Shown: one piece after another, positions 34,712 to 42,658 of the stretch
Numbering within the stretch: the first letter of the stretch is position 1
Layout of the letters: each line of letters opens with the position of its first letter
Assembly (NCBI GenBank): GCA_964389375.1
Contig: CAYMDP010000012.1
Location: 1 to 64,000 of the forward strand
Direction: 5' to 3'
Source of the DNA: CAYMDP01 sp964389375
Lineage (GTDB): Bacteria > Bdellovibrionota > Bdellovibrionia > Bdellovibrionales > UBA1609
DNA length: 64,000 nucleotides
Program-made: the position numbers and the translations under genes
The notes under the pieces: model-generated
The model's input: the letters and a program-made list of their open reading frames with translations, nothing else
Told to the model about the DNA's origin: nothing
The model's database searches: none

Positions 34712-34778
34712 ACTAAAAGGTACGCCGATCCTTTTTGCGACCGGGTGGGTCGCAAAAAGGATCGGCGTACCTTTTAGT
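34712..34778. repeat. Perfect hairpin, 31 bp arms, copy B of a repeated palindrome
   Basis: Arms 34712-34742 and 34748-34778 are exact reverse complements around a 5 nt loop. The inner 25 bp of each arm is identical to copy A at 32419-32475, while the loops differ. It lies 22 nt after the HyuB stop and about 100 bp upstream of the S9 peptidase start. The two copies therefore bracket the peptidase gene. Confidence 0.85.
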
Positions 34779-34799
34779 GAAGATTTCTATTTAGGACTC

Positions 34800-36260
34800 T
34801 TAGGTGGACTGAGGCGGTTCTCCGAAGCCGCCGCCCCCTGAGGAGTGGACAACGATCTGCTCACCAGGCTTAAGGCTTTGTTTTCCAAATTCACTGAGTT
34901 CAGTTTTTTCGTCTTCGGCGTTAAGCACAAATATTTCTGGACCGATGCCGGACTTTCCGCCCGAATGGCCCTCTGGCTTTTTAAAGACTTCACTGACCAT
35001 CCATTTCAATTCGGTGGTCTTTAATATCTCAATGACTTTGGTCATGCCGTCTCCGCCGCGAAAGCTTCCGCTTCCGCCAGACTTTTGCCGAATCGAAACA
35101 GATTTAATTCGAATGGGGTACCTACGCTCGACTTCTTCAACGGAAGCCCTAAGATGGGTCCGTTTCCAAAGATCAATAGCCGAAGGCCCCGCACTTTGGC
35201 GAGTTGCTGCGGCTCCGGGTTGAATAAAATCGTAAAAATAATTTTCAGAACCAAAATCCAAATGAAAAGCACACTGAGACACCCCAGATTGGGCCACTTG
35301 GTGCTTGCGATCGATTTGATTCAACACTCTTAAGGTCAGGCTTGCAATCAAGTCCGCACCATCGGTCATTCCTAAAAAAACGGGGGAGGGATATTTGCAG
35401 TTCACTAAAGATCCCGCAGGGGCAGCAATATGAAAAGCGCTTAGAGTCCCTTTGTTATAGGGAATAGGAGCATCAAGAAAAGCTAAAATCGCTCCGGCAC
35501 ATGCGCCAAAGCTTGCGGAGTCCGTTAAGTGATAGCGCTTTCCTGCAGAGCTTCCCGTAAAATCACACAAAACAACTCCGTCTTGTACTTCAACTTTTAG
35601 CTGCACTTTCGAGCCATCATCAAGAATCAATTCTTCTTTGGCTTCACCATGAGCCAACTCTTCAATAAAGGCCGCGGCTTGAAGTCTTGAGTGTTCAAAA
35701 TATTCCTTCAAAGGAATGGGGCCTGAGTGCAAAGCCTTTAAGTCAGCAAGTAAAGTTTGAGAGGCATCAATCATCTGCAGAATGACTTTTGACAAGGTCT
35801 CTTCAAAGCGGGGCGGGCATTCGGGGTGCTCCGAGATCACTTTTAACAAAGGCGCATTGAGTTCGCCATCATGATAGATCGGAGTGGGTGGAATTCTTAA
35901 GCCCTCCGCTTCAACAGAATCAGCTAAGTGAATTTTAGGCTTAAAAGGAATTCGAGCAGCAAGGACGAAGTCAGGGCTATTGGACTTTTCGGACAATCGA
36001 AGGCCGGTCATCAAAGTCATGGTCGAAAGAATGGATCCTCCGCTGTAAGGGTCATTCATCAATATAAATTCGCCAGACTTTAAGGGGAAGTAGCGCAAAG
36101 TGGTCTGAATTGCTGAGGATAATGTGCCAAGATCCGAGGCCGAGTAGGGTTTAATCGATACGGACTCTCCGGCGCCATCCGTCAATGCCGCTGCAGGAAA
36201 TGCCTTCAAAGTATTTTCAAAAACCTGCTGAAGTTCACTATACAAAAATTCTCGAATCAT
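34800..36260 (-). CDS. Hydantoinase B / oxoprolinase family protein
   Basis: A 486-residue HyuB-type protein. Seen are EFILMNDPYSGGSILSTMTLM, which matches the family's NDPYxGG metal-site block, VDCDFTGSSAGKRYHLTD-like mid-region (VVLCDFTGSSAGKRY), and the C-terminal KSGGSGSFRGGDGMTK and EQIVVHSSGGGGFG, both typical. HyuB partners with HyuA to hydrolyse ATP-dependently cyclic imides such as hydantoin or 5-oxoproline. Here the upstream HyuA homologue is degenerate (25 bp between genes). HyuB is shorter than usual (often 550 or more). The substrate is unknown. Confidence 0.85.
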   Translation of the reverse strand: MIREFLYSELQQVFENTLKAFPAAALTDGAGESVSIKPYSASDLGTLSSAIQTTLRYFPLKSGEFILMNDPYSGGSILSTMTLMTGLRLSEKSNSPDFVLAARIPFKPKIHLADSVEAEGLRIPPTPIYHDGELNAPLLKVISEHPECPPRFEETLSKVILQMIDASQTLLADLKALHSGPIPLKEYFEHSRLQAAAFIEELAHGEAKEELILDDGSKVQLKVEVQDGVVLCDFTGSSAGKRYHLTDSASFGACAGAILAFLDAPIPYNKGTLSAFHIAAPAGSLVNCKYPSPVFLGMTDGADLIASLTLRVLNQIDRKHQVAQSGVSQCAFHLDFGSENYFYDFIQPGAAATRQSAGPSAIDLWKRTHLRASVEEVERRYPIRIKSVSIRQKSGGSGSFRGGDGMTKVIEILKTTELKWMVSEVFKKPEGHSGGKSGIGPEIFVLNAEDEKTELSEFGKQSLKPGEQIVVHSSGGGGFGEPPQST

Positions 36261-36285
36261 GAAAGCGACCCCATTCTATTGCGCA

Positions 36286-37662
36286 TCAGTGAAGATCCGC
36301 TTGATTGGATTTCTGCAAAATCTCTGTGACGGACATTTTTTGAAATCGAGTTTGCGGTGACTCTTTCAGTTGAAGACCTTTAGAAATAATGTCCACCATA
36401 GGTCCCAAAAACATTTGCTGCTGCTTTGGTTTAATCAATCTTCTTCGAGCTTGAGCGAGAAGGTGATCAACAATCTGCAGAGCTTCAAAATCACTATTTT
36501 TTTGTGCCGGTCGTGACAGTGTTAACAAAACTTCTTGGATGCGTGAAAGAGCTTTAGGTTGATAGCGTTCAGAAAGACCCTCGACTTCAGTGATTAAGGT
36601 TTTACATGCCAATAAATCCAGAAGGGTCGGTTGAAGGCCTTTTCCTAAGCACATGGGACCTGGTTCATAGCCCGCTTCAACTTGAGTAAAACTTGCGGCC
36701 CCCCAAAAACTGCGATCGATTAACTGTGTCGGTTGAATCGAAGACTTTAAAGCTCCAGGATGAATTAGCGCTAGGGGACCGTAAGGACTTTGCCAAAGAT
36801 CTTGAGTCTGATCATTTCGATTCAGGTCAAAAATATCTTCAAGCCCCAAATAAGTTAGACTTTCATTTTGAGTTTGGGACAAATAGATTTTCAAAGCTCC
36901 GGCCAAACCAAATAAACTTAAAAGAATTTTTTCTTTATCCTGAATCGAATAACTCTTTAAATCACCACCGATGTAGCGCGGATTCAGATCGGGGAAGCCT
37001 GCATTCTCAAGACCTGCCCGAACTTGAGAGTCGATTTCGTTCATATGAGGAAAAATATAAGCCGTCATCAAAGTTGACATCCAGCGTGGAATTTCATTGG
37101 GCTCGGAGCTGACTTTGTGGCTTGAGAAAACTTTAAAGCCTTTCTGGCTAAGGTATTCTTCGACTTTTAATTCATTTTCTGGATGCGAGACCGAGTGCAA
37201 AAATCCCAGGGCAACGCACTGAACTTGATTCATTTCAAGTTTTGCAGCCAAGAACTCAAGTTCCGACTCATCAACAGCTTTGATCACACCTTGATCCGGA
37301 GCGCTTCTCTCGGAAACTCCAAAAGTCAGGTTGCTATCCCAAATCGCAGGCGCTCTAAGGGGATTTAAAGAAAAGTGCTGAGACTGAAGAGGGCTGTTGA
37401 GTTCGAGCCAGTTTTCAAAACCCGAGGTCACTAAAAGTGCGGGACTGGTTCCAAGGCGTTTTCGAATTAAATGGTGGGGCCAGCGGGTCTCGATCAATAC
37501 CTGAGCTAAATCTGTGGTGCCTTGATCTTTTAAGAAGGCCGTTAGGCCCTTATCAAGGCTTTCTTTTGCAATAGGCCAACGTCGCATCCGACTCTCGTTG
37601 TCGAACACAAGTCGCGCTTCCGCAAAGGATTCGCTTAAGCTGAGGTACAAGTCACATGTCAT
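36286..37662 (-). CDS. Degenerate hydantoinase A-like protein
   Basis: A 458-residue HyuA homologue. The start is ATG 37662 after AGGATTCAAG; the frame stays open to 37866 over the hisC 5' end. HyuA proteins usually have about 680 residues and begin with a DxGGTFTD phosphate motif, then a GTT-TNA motif and a DMGGTSTD motif. Here the start reads YLSLSESFAEARLVFD, the middle SFGLAGALKIYLSQ-like stretch (LFGLAGALKIYLS) is followed by LGLEDIFDL, and no GGT motif survives. The family is still clear from TSGFENWLEL, MSTLMTAYIFPHM, GAASFTQVEAGYEPGPMCLGKG and QPTLLDLL. ATP hydrolysis seems unlikely. It is divergent from hisC with 67 bp between starts. Confidence 0.78.
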   Translation of the reverse strand: MTCDLYLSLSESFAEARLVFDNESRMRRWPIAKESLDKGLTAFLKDQGTTDLAQVLIETRWPHHLIRKRLGTSPALLVTSGFENWLELNSPLQSQHFSLNPLRAPAIWDSNLTFGVSERSAPDQGVIKAVDESELEFLAAKLEMNQVQCVALGFLHSVSHPENELKVEEYLSQKGFKVFSSHKVSSEPNEIPRWMSTLMTAYIFPHMNEIDSQVRAGLENAGFPDLNPRYIGGDLKSYSIQDKEKILLSLFGLAGALKIYLSQTQNESLTYLGLEDIFDLNRNDQTQDLWQSPYGPLALIHPGALKSSIQPTQLIDRSFWGAASFTQVEAGYEPGPMCLGKGLQPTLLDLLACKTLITEVEGLSERYQPKALSRIQEVLLTLSRPAQKNSDFEALQIVDHLLAQARRRLIKPKQQQMFLGPMVDIISKGLQLKESPQTRFQKMSVTEILQKSNQADLH

Positions 37663-37729
37663 CTTGAATCCTAATCCCACAAAGGCTATTAAGTATAGAA
37701 TACTGGGTCCTAACAAAAAAGGATTTAAA

Positions 37730-38857
37730 TTGAAAGTCGCGAAAGAAATTTTGGATTTAGTGCCGTATCGTCCGGGAAAACCCATCGAAGAGACAAAACG
37801 AGAACTGGGTCTTAGCGAGGTCATAAAACTTGCGAGTAATGAAAACCCTCTGGGCCCAAGTCCCAAGGTGCTAGAGGCATTGCGGCTGGCGCTCGCGGAT
37901 CTTCACCGCTATCCCGACGCTGCAAGTTTTGAGCTTCGCCAGGCTTACTCAAAATTTTACGGGGTTGCACCCGAGTATTTAACCTTCGGCAATGGCTCGA
38001 ATGAGTTGATCGATCTGTTGATTCATCTTTATTGTGAACCCGAGTCCGAAATTTTGGTCTCTGAAGCCGCCTTCGTGGCCTACCGAATTTCGGCTCAGGC
38101 CGCACGAGTGAAGGTGCGTGAGGTCCCTATGGATTCTCAGATGAAGTTTCAGCTTAAAAAAATGGCAGATGTTCTGGCCGCCGACTCTTCGAATCAAATC
38201 CGTCTGGTCTTTTTGCCCAATCCAAATAATCCGACCGGAACTTATTTTTCTCATGCTGAGCTGACCGAGTTTATGAAAGTGGCGGGCCAGCGCCCAAATA
38301 CTCTTGTGATCCTTGATGAGGCCTATCTAGAGTACGTTCGGGCCGATGATTTTCCCAAGGCCCTGGATTTTCTGAAGACCCAGCCTAATTTTGTGATTCT
38401 TAGAACTATGAGTAAAATATTTGGAATTGCGGGCCTTCGCCTTGGAGCCTTAATTGCGCGTCCCGAGGTCATCGACTTGGTCAATCGCATCCGAAACCCT
38501 TTTAATGTTAACTCTTTAGCGCAAGTTGCAGGCCTCGCGGCAGTGCAAGACCGGGATCACCTGGAGCGTGTAAAGTCCCTGACCTGGGAGGGCCTGGATT
38601 ATTTTTATACAGAGCTTAAGCGCCTTCAGCTTCCCTATTGGGAGTCCCAGGGAAACTTTGTCCTTTTTGACTCTCTGCGGGATTCCCAGCAGATTTTTCA
38701 GTCGATCTTGAGAAAAGGCGTGATTGTGCGCCCCGTAGACAATTATGGTTTGAAAAGTCATATTCGTTTGTCTGTGGGTTTACCTCACGAAAATCAACAA
38801 GCCATTCGGGCTTTAGAGTCGGCTCTAACAGAGCTTCCTCAGACGAAAATGTCTTAA
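37730..38857 (+). CDS. hisC: Histidinol-phosphate aminotransferase
   Basis: A 375-residue PLP aminotransferase of fold type I that transaminates histidinol phosphate in histidine synthesis. I choose TTG 37730 after AAGGATTTAAA because the family N-terminus (LDLVPYRPGKPIEE) starts just downstream. The frame is open to 37598 but overlaps the divergent HyuA start. Seen are KLASNENPLGPSPKV, FGNGSNELIDLL, FLPNPNNPTGTYF, VILDEAYLEY and the PLP lysine in RTMSKIFGIAGLRLG (about residues 230-244), plus RPVDNYGLKSHIRLSVG. Other His genes are not adjacent. An aromatic aminotransferase activity is a possible alternative. Confidence 0.9.
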   Translation: MKVAKEILDLVPYRPGKPIEETKRELGLSEVIKLASNENPLGPSPKVLEALRLALADLHRYPDAASFELRQAYSKFYGVAPEYLTFGNGSNELIDLLIHLYCEPESEILVSEAAFVAYRISAQAARVKVREVPMDSQMKFQLKKMADVLAADSSNQIRLVFLPNPNNPTGTYFSHAELTEFMKVAGQRPNTLVILDEAYLEYVRADDFPKALDFLKTQPNFVILRTMSKIFGIAGLRLGALIARPEVIDLVNRIRNPFNVNSLAQVAGLAAVQDRDHLERVKSLTWEGLDYFYTELKRLQLPYWESQGNFVLFDSLRDSQQIFQSILRKGVIVRPVDNYGLKSHIRLSVGLPHENQQAIRALESALTELPQTKMS

Positions 38858-38896
38858 AGGTTTGATTAAGTTTTTATTTTGGGGAGTGTTGATTCA

Positions 38897-39568
38897 ATGA
38901 GTTCGTCTTCTAGGGAATCCATCATCACAATTGATGGTCCCGCAGCATCAGGAAAATCCTCGGTTTCCCGTGCTCTTGCCCAGCGCTTGGGTTGGGTTTG
39001 GTTAAGTACGGGCGCCTTTTATCGAGGCCTTGCTTATGTTGCGACCGAAGAGAAAACAGATTTAAATAACGAATCCGCTTTAGTCGCCTTAGCTCAATCT
39101 TCCGATTGGGAAATTCGCATGGCGGAGGAGCAAACTCTTGTTTTTTATCGCTCAAAGGACGTCACACAGCATATTTACCGGGAAGATGTGGGGGCGGCGG
39201 CCAGTAGAATCAGCCAATGTGCTAAAGTTCGCGAAAGTCTTCTTGAGGCTCAAAGGGCCTGTGCAAAAGGGGTTGTGGGCTTAGTCGCCGAAGGGCGAGA
39301 CTGCGGAACTGTCGTCTTCCCTCAGGCTAAAGTTAAAATCTATCTGACTGCTCACAGCGAAAATAGGGCTGTAAGGCGCGCTAAAGAAGAGGGGCGAAGT
39401 GTGGAAGAGACTCTGGCGGCTCAAAAAGTCAGAGACAAAGCCGACAGCACCAGGGCTGCGGCCCCCTTGCAAATTCCTGAGGGAGCACTTGTCGTTGATA
39501 CAAGTGAACTGGGATTAAATGAGGTCATCGAAGAGGTCTATCGTCTTGTAAAGAGTCAGCTTTCTTAA
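38897..39568 (+). CDS. cmk: Cytidylate kinase
   Basis: A 223-residue CMP/dCMP kinase. The start at ATG 38897 follows GGGGAG ten bases upstream; a TTG at 38879 is the alternative. The P-loop is ITIDGPAASGKSSVSRAL, followed by LSTGAFYRGLAYVA (the CMP-binding region), VAEGRDCGTVVFP, and IYLTAHSENRAVRRAKEE with KVRDKADSTRAAAPL in the LID. It lies before rpsA in the same direction, an order shared with many proteobacteria, though about 170 bp with its own promoter separates them. Confidence 0.95.
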   Translation: MSSSSRESIITIDGPAASGKSSVSRALAQRLGWVWLSTGAFYRGLAYVATEEKTDLNNESALVALAQSSDWEIRMAEEQTLVFYRSKDVTQHIYREDVGAAASRISQCAKVRESLLEAQRACAKGVVGLVAEGRDCGTVVFPQAKVKIYLTAHSENRAVRRAKEEGRSVEETLAAQKVRDKADSTRAAAPLQIPEGALVVDTSELGLNEVIEEVYRLVKSQLS

Positions 39569-39625
39569 GTCTTTTCCTCTGAATATTTGGCTCAAAGGCT
39601 TTTTGGCTCGAAGTGTAAAATCCTT

Positions 39626-39653
39626 TTGACTTTAAATGCTATGGCCCTATAAA
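39626..39653 (+). promoter_or_regulatory. Probable rpsA promoter
   Basis: TTGACT (39626-39631) and TATAAA (39648-39653) are separated by 16 bp, a near-consensus sigma-70 promoter. Transcription would start near 39660 and give a leader of about 80 nt before the S1 start, ending in a strong hairpin. Confidence 0.6.
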
Positions 39654-39694
39654 CAAAGGCATCTCGCTGACTCTAAGTCATGGGAAATATAGCG

Positions 39695-39718
39695 AAAGCG
39701 GACCTGAAGGTCTGCTTT
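39695..39718 (+). promoter_or_regulatory. Leader hairpin directly upstream of the rpsA ribosome site
   Basis: AAAGCGGACC (39695-39704) pairs fully with GGTCTGCTTT (39709-39718) with one G-U pair around a TGAA loop. The hairpin ends 4 nt before AGGAGG (39723-39728). A structured leader next to the S1 ribosome site is a natural target for autoregulation, which S1 is known to do in E. coli. Confidence 0.5.
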
Positions 39719-39740
39719 CATGAGGAGGTATTGTTTGCAT

Positions 39741-41573
39741 ATGGTAAGTCATCAAGGTGGGTCTAAAAACAAATCGAAAGCGAAAATGGCACTTGAAGAG
39801 GTGCTAAAGGTTTTAGACGAAGCCGATAAAGAAGTCCCAGAAAATCCGGGGATGTTCACATTAGCAAAAAAATCTATCGGAGATGATTTTGCGGGGCTTT
39901 TTGAAAAATCCCTAAGTGAGCGAGATTTTAAAGTTGGTGACGTGGTCACTGGCCGAATTGTCGAGGTTCAAGAAGACTACGTATTAGTAGACATTCAGTA
40001 TAAGAGTGAAGGTCTGATTCCAATTTCTGAATTCCGCATGGTCGAAGGTCAGCCCAACGTCGAAGTTGGATCTGAAGTCGAAGTTTATATTGACCGTGTA
40101 GAAAACGAAAACGGCATGGTTGTTTTGTCTAAAGACAAAGCCGACATGCTTCGTGCCTGGAATGATATTTCTCGAGCCGCTGAAAACGAAGAGGTTATCG
40201 AGGGAACCATCATTGCAAAAGTTAAGGGTGGCTTAAGTGTTGATATTGGTGTGAAGGCCTTCTTGCCTGGAAGCCAAATCGATCTACGCCCTGTTCGCAA
40301 TATGGATATCTACATCGGCAAAAAATATAAGTTTAAAGTGATTAAGTTCAATAAAAAGCGTGGAAACATTGTTCTTTCTCGCCGTGCCCTTCTTGAAGAA
40401 GAGCGCGAGAGCCTTCGCACTCAAACGTTAGATGCGATGAAAGAGGGTTCAATTGTTCGTGGTATCGTGAAAAACATCACAGACTACGGTGCATTTATTG
40501 ATCTAGGCGGAATGGACGGACTTCTTCATATTACAGACATGAGCTGGGGACGCGTAAAGCATCCATCTGAGCTATTAAATGTTGGTGATGATCTAGAAGT
40601 AAAAGTCCTAAAGTTTGATAACGAGAAAGAGCGTGTCAGCCTAGGACTTAAGCAGCTTAAAGAAGATCCTTGGGAAGTGGCGCAAAGCAAGTTCACAGTG
40701 GGCCAAAAAGTTAAGGGCGCGATTGTTAGCCTGGCCGACTACGGAGCTTTTGTTGAGCTTGCAGAAGGTGTTGAAGGTTTGATTCACGTTAGCGAAATGA
40801 GCTGGACGAAGCGAATTAAGCATCCTTCTCAAATGGTTAAAGTTGGAGATGTGGTTGAAGTTCAAGTTCTTGAGATTGATATGACAAACCGTCGTATTAG
40901 CCTTGGAATGAAACAACTTGAGGAGAATCCTTGGGTTGAAATGGCTAAGACTTATCCTCCAGGAACAATCATTGAAGGTGATGTGAAGTCGATTACTGAA
41001 TTCGGAGTCTTTATTGGCATCGAAGAAGGAATTGATGGATTGATCCATATCTCTGATTTCTCTTGGACGAAGCGCATCAGCCATCCTTCGGAAATGTTCA
41101 ACAAAGGGGACAAGGTTCGCGCTGTGGTCCTTGGAGTTGATGTTGAAAACGAAAGATTTAGCCTTGGTGTAAAACAGCTTGAAGGTGATCCTTGGCAGAA
41201 TATCGACGACAAATATCCAATTGGATCTCAGTTGGATGTGAAAGTTGTTAAGACTGCGGACTTCGGTGTGTTTGTTGAACTCGAGTCTGATATTGAAGGT
41301 TTGATCCACATCAGCGAACTCAGCACTAAGCGTGTTGATAAGCCAGAAGAAGTGGTTCAAGTTGGAGATCTAATTAAGGCTGAGATCATCACCATCGACA
41401 GAGATGCACGAAAGATCGGTTTAAGTGCGAAACTTGTGAAGCTTCGAGAAACTCAGGCTGACGTAGAAGACTACGTTAAAAAAGCCACCTCGACTTCTAA
41501 GACCAGCCTTGGCGACCTTTTCGGTGATACTTTGAAGAAGGCCAACATGGGAGATACTCCCTCAGACAACTAG
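39741..41573 (+). CDS. rpsA: 30S ribosomal protein S1
   Basis: A 610-residue S1, which helps the 30S subunit bind and unfold mRNA. Six S1 RNA-binding domains can be followed: KVGDVVTGRIVEVQEDYVL, IEGTIIAKVKGGLSVDIGV, EGSIVRGIVKNITDYGAFI, VGQKVKGAIVSLADYGAFV, PGTIIEGDVKSITEFGVFI and IGSQLDVKVVKTADFGVFV. AGGAGG lies 12 nt before ATG 39741 and 6 nt before TTG 39735, so either start may be used; the ATG at 39720 would have that site inside the gene. A short Lys/Ser-rich N-terminal tail precedes domain 1. A Rho-independent terminator follows. Confidence 0.96.
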   Translation: MVSHQGGSKNKSKAKMALEEVLKVLDEADKEVPENPGMFTLAKKSIGDDFAGLFEKSLSERDFKVGDVVTGRIVEVQEDYVLVDIQYKSEGLIPISEFRMVEGQPNVEVGSEVEVYIDRVENENGMVVLSKDKADMLRAWNDISRAAENEEVIEGTIIAKVKGGLSVDIGVKAFLPGSQIDLRPVRNMDIYIGKKYKFKVIKFNKKRGNIVLSRRALLEEERESLRTQTLDAMKEGSIVRGIVKNITDYGAFIDLGGMDGLLHITDMSWGRVKHPSELLNVGDDLEVKVLKFDNEKERVSLGLKQLKEDPWEVAQSKFTVGQKVKGAIVSLADYGAFVELAEGVEGLIHVSEMSWTKRIKHPSQMVKVGDVVEVQVLEIDMTNRRISLGMKQLEENPWVEMAKTYPPGTIIEGDVKSITEFGVFIGIEEGIDGLIHISDFSWTKRISHPSEMFNKGDKVRAVVLGVDVENERFSLGVKQLEGDPWQNIDDKYPIGSQLDVKVVKTADFGVFVELESDIEGLIHISELSTKRVDKPEEVVQVGDLIKAEIITIDRDARKIGLSAKLVKLRETQADVEDYVKKATSTSKTSLGDLFGDTLKKANMGDTPSDN

Positions 41574-41603
41574 TCTGATTGAACAATAATATGAAAAGCT
41601 TTG

Positions 41604-41634
41604 AAAAGGAGTCCGTAAGGGCTCCTTTTTTTTT
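41604..41634 (+). terminator. Rho-independent terminator of rpsA
   Basis: The stem AGGAGTCC (41607-41614) pairs with GGGCTCCT (41619-41626), with one G-U pair, around a GTAA (GNRA) loop. Nine T residues follow, and A residues on the 5' side extend the stem. It lies 30 bp after the rpsA stop, giving a clear transcript end before sppA. Confidence 0.88.
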
Positions 41635-41729
41635 GACTCGCTGTGGTTCAGCCCCGGATCCGTCATTTCGCTGGATTCGGAAAACTGCTATTGTCTGCCT
41701 CGGTCTGTTTCTCAAATTGAGGAGAGCAA

Positions 41730-42638
41730 ATGGGAAAGTTTTTTAAGGGTTTTTTTATTCTAGTGTTCGTTCTGATCGTCGGTGGATGTTTTATGTCTTT
41801 GGCTGGAATGATTTCTGTTTTTAGCCCTCCCGAAGTTAAGCTTTCTCAAGATTCTATTCTCCACCTCGAGATTGAGGGCGTGATCATCGATGGAAAAGAT
41901 TTTCTAGAGCACATCAGAAAGTACGCCAAAGAAAAGAGTGTGAAGGGTGTTTTAATTCAGATCAATTCTCCTGGTGGCGTGGTTGGTCCAAGCCAAGAGA
42001 TCTATTCAGAAATTAAGCGTGTTCGAGACGAGTTAAATAAACCTGTTGTCGTTAGTACCAGCGCCTTAGCTGCGAGCGGTGGCTATTATGCGGCCGTCGG
42101 TGCAAGTAAGATTGTGACGAATCCTGGTACGCTGATGGGATCCATTGGGGTCATTATGGGATTTGCAAATCTTGAGCGACTTTATGATTGGGCAAAAATT
42201 CAGCGCTATTCGATTAAGACGGGAACCTTTAAAGACTCTGGCGCGGATTATCGGGCCATGACTGATGAAGAAAAACAATTCTTTCAAGGCATGCTGGCTC
42301 AAGTTTTAGAGCAATTTAAAAAAGCCATTGTTGAGGGACGAAAGTTAAGTCCGGAGCTTGTCGCCGAGTATGCAGATGGTCGAATTTTTGTCGGCGAAGA
42401 GGCGGTTCGCTTGGGCTTTGCCGATCAGGTGGGAACTTTTGAAGATGCTCGAAGGCTTGTGGGGGAATTGTCCGGACTGGGGAGTGATCCAAAGCTTTAT
42501 TTCCCGAAGAAAAAAACCGATTTTTTCACAATGCTTGAAGAGGCCTCAATGGAAGGACGTCTTCAGGATTTGTTTGAGAAAACATCCCAGCTTAAGCTTT
42601 TTGGTCAGCCACTTTACATCATGCCAGGAATTCTTTAG
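41730..42638 (+). CDS. sppA: Signal peptide peptidase SppA, short form
   Basis: A 302-residue membrane-anchored serine protease that degrades cleaved signal peptides. An N-terminal hydrophobic segment (FFILVFVLIVGGCFMSLAG) anchors it. The nucleophile Ser is in STSALAASGGYYAAVG and the general base Lys in RYSIKTGTFKDSG. QINSPGGVVGPSQEI and TNPGTLMGSIGVIMG are family blocks. The length matches the single-domain form (as in B. subtilis) rather than the double-domain E. coli SppA. The ATG follows TTGAGGAGAGC. The HIT gene follows after 20 bp. Confidence 0.93.
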   Translation: MGKFFKGFFILVFVLIVGGCFMSLAGMISVFSPPEVKLSQDSILHLEIEGVIIDGKDFLEHIRKYAKEKSVKGVLIQINSPGGVVGPSQEIYSEIKRVRDELNKPVVVSTSALAASGGYYAAVGASKIVTNPGTLMGSIGVIMGFANLERLYDWAKIQRYSIKTGTFKDSGADYRAMTDEEKQFFQGMLAQVLEQFKKAIVEGRKLSPELVAEYADGRIFVGEEAVRLGFADQVGTFEDARRLVGELSGLGSDPKLYFPKKKTDFFTMLEEASMEGRLQDLFEKTSQLKLFGQPLYIMPGIL

Positions 42639-42658
42639 GCCGGAAGGATTGAATTAAT

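Noticed and set aside
36693..37112. 139-residue plus-strand frame opposite the HyuA-like gene
   Set aside because: No ribosome site or domain, and the opposing HyuA family motifs are clear.
37663..37729. Strong promoter in the 67 bp hyuA-hisC divergent gap
   Set aside because: TATAGA (37694-37699) is present, but the only -35-like TTGAAT (37664-37669) is 24 bp away, so I do not call a promoter.
37730..37866. Longer HyuA-like gene (start 37866)
   Set aside because: This would overlap the hisC start and coding region; ATG 37662 has a ribosome site and fits the family N-terminus.
40641..41360. 239-residue open frame antisense to rpsA
   Set aside because: It lies wholly opposite rpsA, whose repeated S1 domains generate long mirrored open frames; the product (repeated NHF/FNIRL patterns) mirrors that repetition.
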